A stretch of DNA of 64,000 nucleotides, from NCBI GenBank assembly GCA_041391505.1, contig JAWKNW010000018.1, forward strand, positions 1-64,000, written 5' to 3'. This DNA comes from Rhodothermales bacterium. Lineage in GTDB: Bacteria; Bacteroidota; Rhodothermia; Rhodothermales; JAHQVL01. Positions 7,865 through 16,070 of this stretch are shown here, piece by piece (position 1 is the first letter of the stretch; each line of letters starts with the position of its first letter). Made by a program: the position numbers and the translations under genes. The notes beneath the pieces are model-generated. The model was not told where the DNA came from. It saw only the letters and a program-made list of their open reading frames with translations, and did no database searches.

Positions 7865-9346
7865 TCATCGCACATCGAACCGGGTGAAGGCGAAGAACGC
7901 GCCGGCGAAGAAGACCACATTGTACAGCAGTAGCAGTCCGATATTCCAGATGGCGGTCGGCAGCGTTTCTTGGAAGGTGGGAGGCGCGTAGGTAAACGCC
8001 GGCACCTCGTTGATGTCGATTTTTTCGGGTTCGGGCTGTTCCTCGGTCGTGGAGCGCATCATGATCATGAAGCCCCCGCCTGAGCTCATGCCGGCTTTCT
8101 CTTCCTGGAACGCCTTGAACGAGGTCTGGTAGTCCCGAACGGCCTGCATGAAGTGGCTTTCGGCGCCGAGGGACGTGCCGGCGAGGTCGGTGATGGCCAT
8201 GGTGAACGCCGCCGCGGGCGATAGCCGGGCGAGGCCGAAGGCCCAGCGCTGCTGGACGAGCTGACGGTTGTAGCGCTCCGTATTGAGCTGGTCGGTCAGC
8301 GTCGCCATCTCCTGATCCCGTTTTTCGCCCAGTTCGCGCTGCTTCTTCATGAAGTTGTTCATCCGCTCCTCCATCCGCTTCTGGGCCGCCTCGGGGTCGT
8401 CCGACTCCTCGTTGATCTCCATGCGGAAGCTGCTCCCGTCCGATTCGGCGCCCATGGCGGCGGCCAGCGCCTTCATGTCCTCCTGCGCCATCTGCATCAT
8501 CTTCTGGCGTTTCTGGTACGCGATCTCGTCGACGGACGGGACCTCGACCGCGCGGCCGGCGAAGAGCACGGCGGCGCGGGGGACGACCAGTACGGCCGCG
8601 ATCCAGATCACGAGCAGCCAGATGAACGAGCTGGACGATTGGGCCGTGATCGCGGAGATCAGCACCGAGATCATCAGAAATACCCCGAAATACAGCAGGC
8701 CGCTTCCGACGATGCCGGCAAGGCGGATCCACTCGTCGCCCGTCATCGGCACGCCCATCACGGCGAACAGCAGGCTGCCGAGCAGAATGGGAATGAGCAG
8801 CGGGATGCCCAGCGCGAGAAAGGAGCCGGCGATCTTGCCCAGGATGAACTGGTCGCGGGCGACCGGATTCGCGAAGATGAGCCGCAGCGTGCCCTGTTCC
8901 TTTTCGCCATTGACCGCGTTGTAGCAAAACAGGATCGCGAAGAGGGAGAAGACGATGGTGAAGACAAACTCGAGGTCCAGCAGCCGGAATACCGCCGCCG
9001 CTGTATCGTCGCTGTAGAGGCTGTTTTCGAGCGACAGCTCGCCGCGGCCCTGGATCTGGACGGAGCGCCCGATGTCGTTCGAGACGCCGGATACCAGCGC
9101 GGCGAGCGGGCTGGGCGGGACGAAGAGTGTGGGCGAGAGCTGGAGCCACTGATCGGTGGTCAGGTTCGCCATCTGCGTGCTGTTTTCCAGCCGGGCGGAC
9201 TCGTAGCGCGTCTGCATCAGCCGGTAGTTTTCCGCCCCCATATAAAATGCGAGCAGGATGAGCAGCGAGCATACGCCGAAGGTGACGGCGAACCGGGGCG
9301 TGCCGATGAGGTCGCGCAGCTCCTTCTCTACGATCAGACGAAACAT
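7865..9346 (-). CDS. ABC-2 type transporter permease subunit
   Basis: A 493-residue membrane protein, probably the permease half of an ABC exporter. It has an N-terminal transmembrane segment (residues about 20-40), a long extracytoplasmic region, then a block of helices from about residue 170 containing the signature NGEKEQGTLRLIFANPV, followed by a charged coiled-coil-like region (residues 300-360, many E, K and Q) and a final helix ending FTRFDVR. The GEKExGTLR motif is typical of ABC-2 permeases of the NosY/GldF-like kind. The ATPase is not in the window. The damaged paralogue lies downstream on the same strand, beyond the two minisatellites. Substrate unknown. Confidence 0.85.
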   Translation of the reverse strand: MFRLIVEKELRDLIGTPRFAVTFGVCSLLILLAFYMGAENYRLMQTRYESARLENSTQMANLTTDQWLQLSPTLFVPPSPLAALVSGVSNDIGRSVQIQGRGELSLENSLYSDDTAAAVFRLLDLEFVFTIVFSLFAILFCYNAVNGEKEQGTLRLIFANPVARDQFILGKIAGSFLALGIPLLIPILLGSLLFAVMGVPMTGDEWIRLAGIVGSGLLYFGVFLMISVLISAITAQSSSSFIWLLVIWIAAVLVVPRAAVLFAGRAVEVPSVDEIAYQKRQKMMQMAQEDMKALAAAMGAESDGSSFRMEINEESDDPEAAQKRMEERMNNFMKKQRELGEKRDQEMATLTDQLNTERYNRQLVQQRWAFGLARLSPAAAFTMAITDLAGTSLGAESHFMQAVRDYQTSFKAFQEEKAGMSSGGGFMIMMRSTTEEQPEPEKIDINEVPAFTYAPPTFQETLPTAIWNIGLLLLYNVVFFAGAFFAFTRFDVR

Positions 9347-9415
9347 GGGTCAAACAGGCCAGAGATGGTATAGGATAGCCGGCCCGAGCAACGGGCCTCC
9401 GGGCCGGCGCGATGC

Positions 9416-10180
9416 TTATTGCCGTTCCGTGCGGATCTGCATCTTCATCTCGGGGGCCTGCGGCTTTTCGAAGATAAGAACCTTTCCGATGCCCTTCTGC
9501 TCGATTTCCATCTTCACGCTGCCGCCCACGGCAATGGCTTCATAGGCCGCGTTCAGATCGGCGACCGTAGTCACATATTTCGCGTTGACACTGACGATCA
9601 CATCGCCCGAGGCGATGTCGGCCAGCTCCGGCGCCTTGCCCGGTATGGGGAGCGCGCGGTCGACGACGACTTCGCCGTTCCGTTCGCCCACGATGAAGCC
9701 GGCCGGCCACACCCCGATGTTCTCCAGCCCCGGGACGCCCTCGCCGCCTTCCGAATTGAATTCCATCCGGATACCCTGCCCGCCGAAGGACGTCTGCGGT
9801 TCGGGTTTGGCAAAGGAGCGGATCATCTTCTGCTCGCCGCGCTGCACGCCGAGCTTGACCTCCTTGCCGGTGTCGATCCGGTCGAGCAGCGTTGAAAGCT
9901 CGACGGCGTTGCCGACCCGCTCGCCGTTGACATACAGGATGAGGTCGCCTTCCTTCAGATCGACGGCGTCCCCGGCGTTGTGGTCGGGCGGCATCACCAC
10001 CTTTTCGATCTTGACCTGATCCGATCCGGTCACCACGACGATGCCGCCCGGAATTTGCATCATGGCGAGGGCGTTCTCGTCGTCCGTCGTAAAGCTGAAG
10101 GCCTGCGCCCGGGCGGTGCCGAGGCCGGCGGCGGCGATGAGCAGGAGGGAAAGAAAGGCGCGTGCGGTACCCAGTTTCAT
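9416..10180 (-). CDS. Secreted protein with two PDZ domains
   Basis: A 254-residue exported protein. The ATG at 10180 gives a clear signal peptide (LSLLLIAAAGLGTARAQ). Two PDZ-like modules are visible: GDLILYVNGERVGN near residue 85 and GDVIVSVNAKYVTTVADLN near residue 200. There is no protease catalytic domain, so it is probably a peptide-binding or scaffolding protein in the periplasm. It lies about 70 bases upstream of the permease gene on the same strand and may share its transcript. A TTG three codons upstream is less likely as start. Confidence 0.8.
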   Translation of the reverse strand: MKLGTARAFLSLLLIAAAGLGTARAQAFSFTTDDENALAMMQIPGGIVVVTGSDQVKIEKVVMPPDHNAGDAVDLKEGDLILYVNGERVGNAVELSTLLDRIDTGKEVKLGVQRGEQKMIRSFAKPEPQTSFGGQGIRMEFNSEGGEGVPGLENIGVWPAGFIVGERNGEVVVDRALPIPGKAPELADIASGDVIVSVNAKYVTTVADLNAAYEAIAVGGSVKMEIEQKGIGKVLIFEKPQAPEMKMQIRTERQ

Positions 10181-10263
10181 GGCACTCAAAGTGGCTTGTG
10201 CGTAGATTGGCGAGCGTTTCGCAATATGAAGGACAACGCCTGTACGCGGGCTGATATTGTATT

Positions 10264-10995
10264 ATGGGAAAGAAGATTCTGATAACGGGCGCCAGCACGG
10301 GCATCGGGGCCGCGTCCGCCCTCGAACTGGCTCCGGGCAACGAACTGTTCGTGCATTACAACAATTCGAAGAGCGAGGCCGAATACGTGGCGGCCGGCGT
10401 CAACGCGCGCGGCGGCCGGGCGCATCTGGTCCGGGCGGACCTCATGAACGAGGCCGGCTGTAAGGCCCTGCACGAGGTCGTGGCCGCGGAGACGGACCGC
10501 CTCGACGTGCTGGTGAACAACGCCGGCGGCATGCTGCAGCGGCACGACGTCAAGACCGTCACCTGGGATCTCATGGAGCGCATCTTTGCGCTCAACACGT
10601 TCTCGACGATGCTGGTCACGCGCCTCTTTATCCCCCTCCTCGAAAAGAGCGGCAACGGCTGCATCGTCAACATGACGTCGATCGCGATGCGCACCGGCTC
10701 GCCGACGTCGACGCTCTACGCCTCCTCCAAGGCGGCGGTGGACTCCTTCACCCGCGGCAGCGCCCGCGAGCTGGCGCCGAAGATCCGCGTCAATGCCATC
10801 GCCCCGGGGGTCATCCTGACGCCGTTTCACGACCGGTACTCGTCCACGGAGCGCCTCGACAAGCTGAAAAAGGACACGCCGCTCGGCGAACACGGCGCCG
10901 TGGAGCACATCGCCAGCGCCATCCGGTTCCTCATCGACAACGACTTCATCACCGGCGAAACGATCGACATAAACGGCGGGATGTTTATGCGCTGA
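10264..10995 (+). CDS. Short-chain dehydrogenase/reductase (SDR)
   Basis: Classical SDR of 243 residues: NAD(P)-binding TGASTGIG (residues 9-16), NNAG (85-88), and the catalytic Ser139, Tyr152 and Lys156 (YASSK). The C-terminus GETIDINGGMFMR is FabG-like. Substrate cannot be read; given the sugar-acid genes nearby it may oxidise a sugar or sugar acid, which is inference. It is divergent from the PDZ gene (83 bases between starts) and converges on DUF389. Confidence 0.88.
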   Translation: MGKKILITGASTGIGAASALELAPGNELFVHYNNSKSEAEYVAAGVNARGGRAHLVRADLMNEAGCKALHEVVAAETDRLDVLVNNAGGMLQRHDVKTVTWDLMERIFALNTFSTMLVTRLFIPLLEKSGNGCIVNMTSIAMRTGSPTSTLYASSKAAVDSFTRGSARELAPKIRVNAIAPGVILTPFHDRYSSTERLDKLKKDTPLGEHGAVEHIASAIRFLIDNDFITGETIDINGGMFMR

Positions 10996-11039
10996 GCGCG
11001 CCCCGTGCCGTCCTTCCGCCATCTCAACACGATGCCGGC

Positions 11040-12044
11040 TCAGTAGGATGCCGGGTTGCCCAGGAGGATGGCGGCGATGAGGATGGCGAGTAGGATGGCC
11101 CAGAGCAGGATGGCGAGGCGCGTCGCCTTACGGGCCTTCTCGGTCTCGTACCAGCGCATCGGGCGGATGCCCTGGATGAGGAAGGTGACGATGCCGGCGA
11201 GGTTGATGGCCGTGAGGTTGGTGATGAGCAGCAGGCCGGCCCGGTAGGCATGCTGCCAGAAGCCGGCGCCGAGCATCATCCCCACCACCACGAGCGGCGG
11301 CATGAGGGCGACGGCGACCATGACGCCGATCAGCGCCGAGGAGACCCCCCGCGTCATCGACAACGCGCCGGCGACCCCGGCCGCCAGCGCCAGCGCCATG
11401 TCGGCCAGCGTGACCTCGGTGCGTGCCGCGATCTCGGGAGAGTTCGGGTCGACGGGCAGCAGGAGCCCGATCCCGAACGACAGCGCGAGGCCGAGGAGCA
11501 GGCCGGCGATGTTGATCCGCATCGCCCGTTTTAGGAGATCGGTGTCGGCCAGCGTGGTGCCCAGCGCGAGCGCGATGTTGGGCCCGATCAGCGGCGCGAT
11601 CACCATCGCCCCGATGATCACCGCCACGTTGGCGCGCAGGAGGCCGATCGCCGCCACGAGGGTCGACAGCACCACCAGCGTGTAATGGCTTTTTGTGGTG
11701 CGGATGGCGTCGTCGATGTCCTGGTACAGCTCCTCGCGGCTGATGCGGGCCTTGCGGCCCGGCGTCTCTTCGTTCGGCGTCTCCGCTTCCTCCTTTGGTT
11801 CGAGGCGCGGGAGGGTGGCCTCGACGTTGGTCACGACGATCCGGTAGGCGTCCTCGTCCCCGATGCGCTCGTGAAGCCGTTCGAGCAGCGTCTCGGTGCT
11901 CTCGGTCTCGACGAGGAAGCGGACCAGCTTCTGGCTGCCCTCCATGTCGATCTCCCAGCGGGCGACCACTGAAGCCTCGTCGTCCAGCGCGGTAGGCAGG
12001 ACGGACGCATCGGCGACGTATAAATCGACTTGCTGGAGGGCCAT
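11040..12044 (-). CDS. DUF389 / TIGR00341 family membrane protein
   Basis: A 334-residue protein with a soluble N-terminal domain (residues 1-125, acidic linker EPKEEAETPNEETPG) and then six or so transmembrane helices. The signature IGAMVIAPLIGPNIALALG and GVMVAVALMPPLVVVG are diagnostic of DUF389. Function unknown for the family. It lies 74 bases downstream of the uxaA-type gene on the same strand and may be co-transcribed. Confidence 0.85.
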   Translation of the reverse strand: MALQQVDLYVADASVLPTALDDEASVVARWEIDMEGSQKLVRFLVETESTETLLERLHERIGDEDAYRIVVTNVEATLPRLEPKEEAETPNEETPGRKARISREELYQDIDDAIRTTKSHYTLVVLSTLVAAIGLLRANVAVIIGAMVIAPLIGPNIALALGTTLADTDLLKRAMRINIAGLLLGLALSFGIGLLLPVDPNSPEIAARTEVTLADMALALAAGVAGALSMTRGVSSALIGVMVAVALMPPLVVVGMMLGAGFWQHAYRAGLLLITNLTAINLAGIVTFLIQGIRPMRWYETEKARKATRLAILLWAILLAILIAAILLGNPASY

Positions 12045-12118
12045 GGAAATGGGCGGGTTACGGGGTGAACGATACCGGAGCCTCTGTTTCGGGGAGGCGC
12101 CTGCTCATTCCGTGGGGC

Positions 12119-13768
12119 TCACAGGGAGACCCCTTGCTTCCAGGGGATGAAGTCGTGCTGCCCGAGGATCTGGGCCTTCGTCTTCATCTCGCCGCTGGCG
12201 ACCCGGATCAGCATCTCGAGGAGTTCCTCGCCGACATCCTGGATCGACTTTTCGCCGGCGATGATCGAGCCGCTGTCCAGGTCGATGATGTCCGGCAGGC
12301 GCTGGGCCAGCCGGGTGTTCGACGAGACCTTGACGACCGGCGAGATCGGGTTGCCGGTCGGCGTGCCGAGGCCGGTCGAAAACGCCATAATGTTGGCGCC
12401 GGCGCCGGCCATGCCGGTCGTCGACTCCACGTCGTTTCCCGGCGTGCAGAGCAGGTTCAGCCCCTTCGCCGTCGCGTACTCCGGGTAGCCGAGGACGCCG
12501 GTGATCGGCGAGGTGCCGCCCTTCTTCGCGGCGCCGGCCGACTTGATGGCGTCGGTGATCAGCCCGTCCTTGATGTTGCCGGGGGAGGGGTTCATGTGGA
12601 GGCCCGAGCCGACGGCCTCGGCCTGCCGGCTGTACTCTCGCATGATGCGGATGAACCGGTCGCCGATCTCCGGGGTGACGGCCCGGTTGATCAGTTCCTG
12701 TTCGACGCCGCACAGTTCGGGGAATTCCGACAGGATGACGGTGCCACCGAGCGCCACGAGCAGGTCAGCCGCGTGCCCCATCGCCGGGTTGGCGGAGATC
12801 CCCGAGAACCCGTCCGACCCGCCGCACTCGACGCCGAACGTCAGCGCGCTGAGCGGCGCCGGCGCGCGCCGGAGCTGGTTGGCTTCCACCAGGCCGGCGA
12901 AGGTCTGCCGGATGGCATCCGAGAGCATGTCGTATTCCGAGGGGCCCCGCTGCTGTTCGTAGAGGTAGAGCGGCTTGTCGAAGTTCGGATTGCGTTTGTG
13001 GATCTCTTCCTGGAGCATCTCGATCTGCGCGTTCTGGCAGCCGAGACTCAGCACCGTCGCCCCGGCGACGTTGGGGTTGTGGATGTAGCCGGCGAGGAGG
13101 GAGACGAGTGTCCGGGCATCCTGCCGGGTGCCGCCGCAGCCGCCTTCGTGGGTCAGAAACTGGATGCCGTCGATGTTTTCGAAGACGGGTGCGCGGGTGC
13201 TGGCGGCTTTCTGGGTCGGATACGCCCACGCGCGCAGCGCCTCGGCCGGCGCGCCGGCGCGGTACTGCTTCACCAGTTCCGCGACATGCTGCTGGTACAG
13301 GGCCGGCTGCGCATAACCCAGCTCCTTCTCGAACGCATCGCGCAGGATGGCCACGTTGCGGTTTTCGCAGAACACGAGCGGGATGACCACCCAATAGTTC
13401 GCGGTGCCCACCTGGCCGTCCGACCGGTGGTAGCCCATGAACGTCCGGTCTTTCCAGCGGCGCACGTCGGGCGGGGTCCACGAGAACGTGCTGTCGGCGG
13501 CGTTGAACTCGGCGGTCGCGTGTTTGACGTTGCCGGTGTGGATGGGCGCGCCGAGCGGTATCGCCTGCGTGGCGCGGCCTACGAGGACGCCGTACATGTA
13601 GATCGGGTCGCCCGCCGCGCGGGCCTGCGTCACGAGTTTGTGTTTGGCCTGCACCTTCTCGGGCAGCGAGATGACCGAGCCGTTATCGCGCACGGCCGTG
13701 CCGGCGGGCAGGTCGTCGAGGGCGACGAGGACATTGTCGGAGTCGTGGACTTTGAGTACGTTGGCCAT
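12119..13768 (-). CDS. uxaA: UxaA family altronate (or other sugar-acid) dehydratase
   Basis: A 549-residue protein with an N-terminal SAF domain (residues 1-95) fused to the large UxaA/GarD dehydratase domain. Conserved cysteine and glycine motifs GGCGGTRQDA, LGCQNAQ and ECGGSDGFSG are present. The family dehydrates D-altronate to 2-keto-3-deoxygluconate or acts on galactarate. The ATG at 13768 begins MANVLKVHDSDN, the normal SAF start; the longer frame upstream has no family similarity. It is divergent from the rhamnose mutarotase gene across a repeat-bearing spacer. Exact sugar acid uncertain. Confidence 0.88.
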   Translation of the reverse strand: MANVLKVHDSDNVLVALDDLPAGTAVRDNGSVISLPEKVQAKHKLVTQARAAGDPIYMYGVLVGRATQAIPLGAPIHTGNVKHATAEFNAADSTFSWTPPDVRRWKDRTFMGYHRSDGQVGTANYWVVIPLVFCENRNVAILRDAFEKELGYAQPALYQQHVAELVKQYRAGAPAEALRAWAYPTQKAASTRAPVFENIDGIQFLTHEGGCGGTRQDARTLVSLLAGYIHNPNVAGATVLSLGCQNAQIEMLQEEIHKRNPNFDKPLYLYEQQRGPSEYDMLSDAIRQTFAGLVEANQLRRAPAPLSALTFGVECGGSDGFSGISANPAMGHAADLLVALGGTVILSEFPELCGVEQELINRAVTPEIGDRFIRIMREYSRQAEAVGSGLHMNPSPGNIKDGLITDAIKSAGAAKKGGTSPITGVLGYPEYATAKGLNLLCTPGNDVESTTGMAGAGANIMAFSTGLGTPTGNPISPVVKVSSNTRLAQRLPDIIDLDSGSIIAGEKSIQDVGEELLEMLIRVASGEMKTKAQILGQHDFIPWKQGVSL

Positions 13769-13908
13769 GGGTAGATCGAGGTATCGCCTGGTGTGTTGCG
13801 CCCTGAATGTACAGCAGATCGCGTCCTCTCGCAGCCCCGCGCCCTCAATTTGCATTTTTATCTGGCAATCCGAACGTACGCACCCTGGCGCTTCGTCCAT
13901 CGGATGCC

Positions 13909-13968
13909 GGATGCAGGATGCCTGGATGCAGGATGCCTGGATGCAGGATGTCTGGATGCAGGATCACC
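13909..13968. repeat. 15-bp tandem repeat, four copies, in a divergent promoter
   Basis: Four units of GGATGCAGGATGCCT at 13909, 13924, 13939 and 13954, the last degenerate. The core GGATGC is the same as that of the large array at 26823-27085 read on the other strand. It lies between uxaA (minus) and the mutarotase (plus). Confidence 0.85.
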
Positions 13969-14042
13969 GATCCACTAAGAAACCCGCATCCCTGTAGCGC
14001 TTCCCTGAGACGCTTACGTCACGCTCTAATCCACACCGATTC

Positions 14043-14387
14043 ATGCGCTCCCTAGCCCTTACCCTCAACCTGAAGGACGACCCCGCCGTCATCGAGGCCT
14101 ACAAAGCCTACCATGCGAACGCCTGGCCGGAGGTGGTCGAGGCGTTGCAGGCCGTCGGCATCCACCAGATGCGCATCTGGCTGCTGGGCCGCCGGCTCTT
14201 CATGGTCGCCGATGTGGCCGACGACTTCGAGCCGGCGGTCGACTTCCCGCGCTACCTCACCCTGCATCCCCGCTGTCAGGAATGGGAAGATCTGATGGGC
14301 ACCTTCCAGGAGCCGGTCCCGGAAGCGCGGCCGGGGGAGAAGTGGGCCATGATGGAAGAGGTGTTTCGATTGGTGATTAGCGAATAA
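14043..14387 (+). CDS. L-rhamnose mutarotase family protein
   Basis: A 114-residue protein of the RhaM/DUF718 family, dimeric ferredoxin-like fold enzymes that interconvert sugar anomers. Recognised by the conserved YHANAWPEVVEALQAVGI segment (catalytic His near residue 24), the central RIWLLGRRLFMV and the W-x-x-L/M pattern near the end (EWEDLMGTFQ). It is probably part of sugar catabolism with the neighbouring uxaA-type gene. Oddity: the last codons and the stop (14385-14387) lie within the repeat element that starts at 14368. L-fucose is an alternative substrate. Confidence 0.85.
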   Translation: MRSLALTLNLKDDPAVIEAYKAYHANAWPEVVEALQAVGIHQMRIWLLGRRLFMVADVADDFEPAVDFPRYLTLHPRCQEWEDLMGTFQEPVPEARPGEKWAMMEEVFRLVISE

Positions 14388-15028
14388 AAATTAGCGAACA
14401 AGGAGGGGGGTGATTGGGGATTCGTGAATAAAGATTTGCGAGCAAGGAGGGGGATTTGATTTTTGGGGATTCGTGAATAAAGATTTGCGATCTGGGAGGG
14501 TATGTTTTGGGGCGACTTTGTCTGGTAGGAGATAAGTGGATTTGTACAACAACGAATGACTCTGCCATGAAATCTTCTCGCTCTTCGGGACATCGTTCTG
14601 ATGCCGTCATTCGTGCGACGGCCTTCGAAAATAGACTCATCGTGTTCGCGATCCGTGCTTGCGATGCAGCCGAAGAACTGCCCTCATCCTTTGCTGGAAG
14701 CCACGTTGCCGGGCAGCTCATTCGAGCTGGTACGGCCGCTGCTCCGCATTACGCCGAAGCGCAGAGTGCGGAATCTCGCAAGGATTTCGTGCACAAACTC
14801 AAGATCGGCGTCAAGGAACTCCGGGAGGCGAAAGTCTGGCTAAAGTTTATCGAACAAAAAGGATTTCCAGTCTCGACCGATCTGAATTCCTTGCTGGCTG
14901 AAGCGGATGAGTTGATCTCGATCTTTGTTAAAAGCATTCAAACCGCTCAACGAAATCAAGCCGGCACCGCGCACACGCGAACGCCTCCCCCTCACCAATC
15001 CCAACTCCTTGATCGCTAATCGCTAATC
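14368..15028. mobile_element. Repeat-bounded cassette carrying a four-helix-bundle gene
   Basis: The left end has GATTAGCGAAT (14375) and two related direct copies (about 14419-14453 and 14468-14500), each a GATTnG-n-GAATAAA-motif followed by a GGAGGG run. The right end is TCGCTAATCGCTAATC (15013-15028), the inverse of the left motif. Both ends share ATTAGCGAnCAAGGAG when read inward. The same ends, without a gene, bound the element at 25287-25399. No transposase is present, so if mobile it would depend on a factor in trans. Mobility is inference. Confidence 0.5.
14567..15019 (+). CDS. Four-helix-bundle protein (S23 / 23S rRNA IVP family)
   Basis: A 150-residue protein from the ATG at 14567. 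The stretch ENRLIVFAIRACDAAEEL, GQLIRAGTAAAPHYAEAQ and KLKIGVKELREAKVWL matches the four-helix-bundle family first seen in intervening sequences of 23S rRNA and related to Avd of diversity-generating retroelements. It is free-standing here, with no rRNA and no reverse transcriptase around it. Its stop TAA falls within the right-end CGCTAATC motif of the cassette. Base composition is visibly lower in GC than the flanking genes, which fits transfer. Confidence 0.8.
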   Translation: MKSSRSSGHRSDAVIRATAFENRLIVFAIRACDAAEELPSSFAGSHVAGQLIRAGTAAAPHYAEAQSAESRKDFVHKLKIGVKELREAKVWLKFIEQKGFPVSTDLNSLLAEADELISIFVKSIQTAQRNQAGTAHTRTPPPHQSQLLDR

Positions 15029-15916
15029 TTTGAGCCGCGCCACCGGCCCCTGGTGTTTGGCTTTCTCTTCGGGCTCGACGTGGATCGTGATGCTGCAATC
15101 CGCTATGGCCTCGCGCAGGGCGGCCTCGATGCGGTCGCAGATGGCGTGGGAGGCCTCGACGCTCATCGCGCCCGGGACGACGAGGTGGAATTCGATGAAC
15201 CGATGCTGGCCGGCGGTGCGCGAACGCAGCGCGTGCGCCTCGATCGCGCCATCCATGTTTTTGCGGATGATCTGCTGGATCTGTTCCATCTGGGCGTCCG
15301 GCAGGCTCTCGTCCATCAGGCCGCCCATCGACTCGCGCATGAGGCGGAGGCCCTCGATCACGACATTGATGGCGACCGCGATCGCGAGCAGCGGATCCAG
15401 AATCCACCATCCGGTGGCGCTGGCGAGGAGGATGCCGACGAGCACGCCGCCCGTGCTGATCACGTCGGTCCAGAGGTGCCGGCCGTCCGCCACGAGGGCC
15501 GGCGAGCGGCGCTTCCGGCCGGTGCGGATGAGGTAGACGGCCCAGCCGGCGGTGAGCACGCCGGCCAGGAGCGAGAGGAGGGCGCCCCGGGTCAGCTCGG
15601 TGAGCGCGACGGGCTCCATGAGCCGGCTGCCGGCGGCGCGGGCGATCTCCACCGCCGCAAAAAGAATCATGGCGCCCTCGGCCACGGCGGCGAGAAACTC
15701 CGCCTTCGTGTGCCCGAACGGATGCTCGCGGTCCGGCGGCTGCGAGGCCACGCTGATCGCGAACAGCGCCATGAGCGCCGCCGCGACATTGACGATCGAC
15801 TCCAGCGCGTCGGAATACAGCGATACCGAACCCGTCATGAGGTACGCGGCGTATTTCAGCCCCAGCACCGAGATGCTGAACGCGATATTGATGCGGGCCG
15901 TGTTGAGGGGCGACAT
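15023..15916 (-). CDS. Cation diffusion facilitator family transporter
   Basis: A 297-residue CDF efflux protein for divalent cations (Zn, Fe, Mn or Co). The six-helix transmembrane domain includes the metal-site motifs SLYSDALES in helix 2 and DGRHLWTDV in helix 5, followed by the cytoplasmic C-terminal domain from about residue 205. Start at 15916 gives MSPLNTARINIAFSI, a normal CDF N-terminus; an upstream ATG at 15973 would add an unrelated tail. Its stop codon TAG (15023-15025) lies in the GATTAGC repeat, and it converges on the four-helix-bundle gene with three bases between stops. Confidence 0.9.
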   Translation of the reverse strand: MSPLNTARINIAFSISVLGLKYAAYLMTGSVSLYSDALESIVNVAAALMALFAISVASQPPDREHPFGHTKAEFLAAVAEGAMILFAAVEIARAAGSRLMEPVALTELTRGALLSLLAGVLTAGWAVYLIRTGRKRRSPALVADGRHLWTDVISTGGVLVGILLASATGWWILDPLLAIAVAINVVIEGLRLMRESMGGLMDESLPDAQMEQIQQIIRKNMDGAIEAHALRSRTAGQHRFIEFHLVVPGAMSVEASHAICDRIEAALREAIADCSITIHVEPEEKAKHQGPVARLKD

Positions 15917-16070
15917 AGGCGGGATCGCTGATGGGAGATAGGATACCCCTGATGCGCGCATGCGATCCGGCACCGCTTTTTTTCATCAGCAGCGTTCGAC
16001 ATTCCGCCGCCGACCTCCGATATTGAACCCCCGCTACGGTTTGTATTTTCCGCCTCGCTTGCTACCAACC

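Noticed and set aside
7596..7991. Long frames on both strands across the 15-bp repeats
   Set aside because: A 15-base unit keeps every unbroken frame open; the products are simple pentapeptide repeats without start context. The pentapeptide-repeat family needs a small residue where these have His or Gln, so a real PRP gene is not supported.
13905..13970. CRISPR-like appearance of the short repeats
   Set aside because: Units are contiguous with no unique spacers, and no cas genes are present.
14567..15019. Diversity-generating retroelement (Avd homologue)
   Set aside because: No reverse transcriptase, no template/variable repeat pair and no variable C-lectin gene around; only the family link remains.
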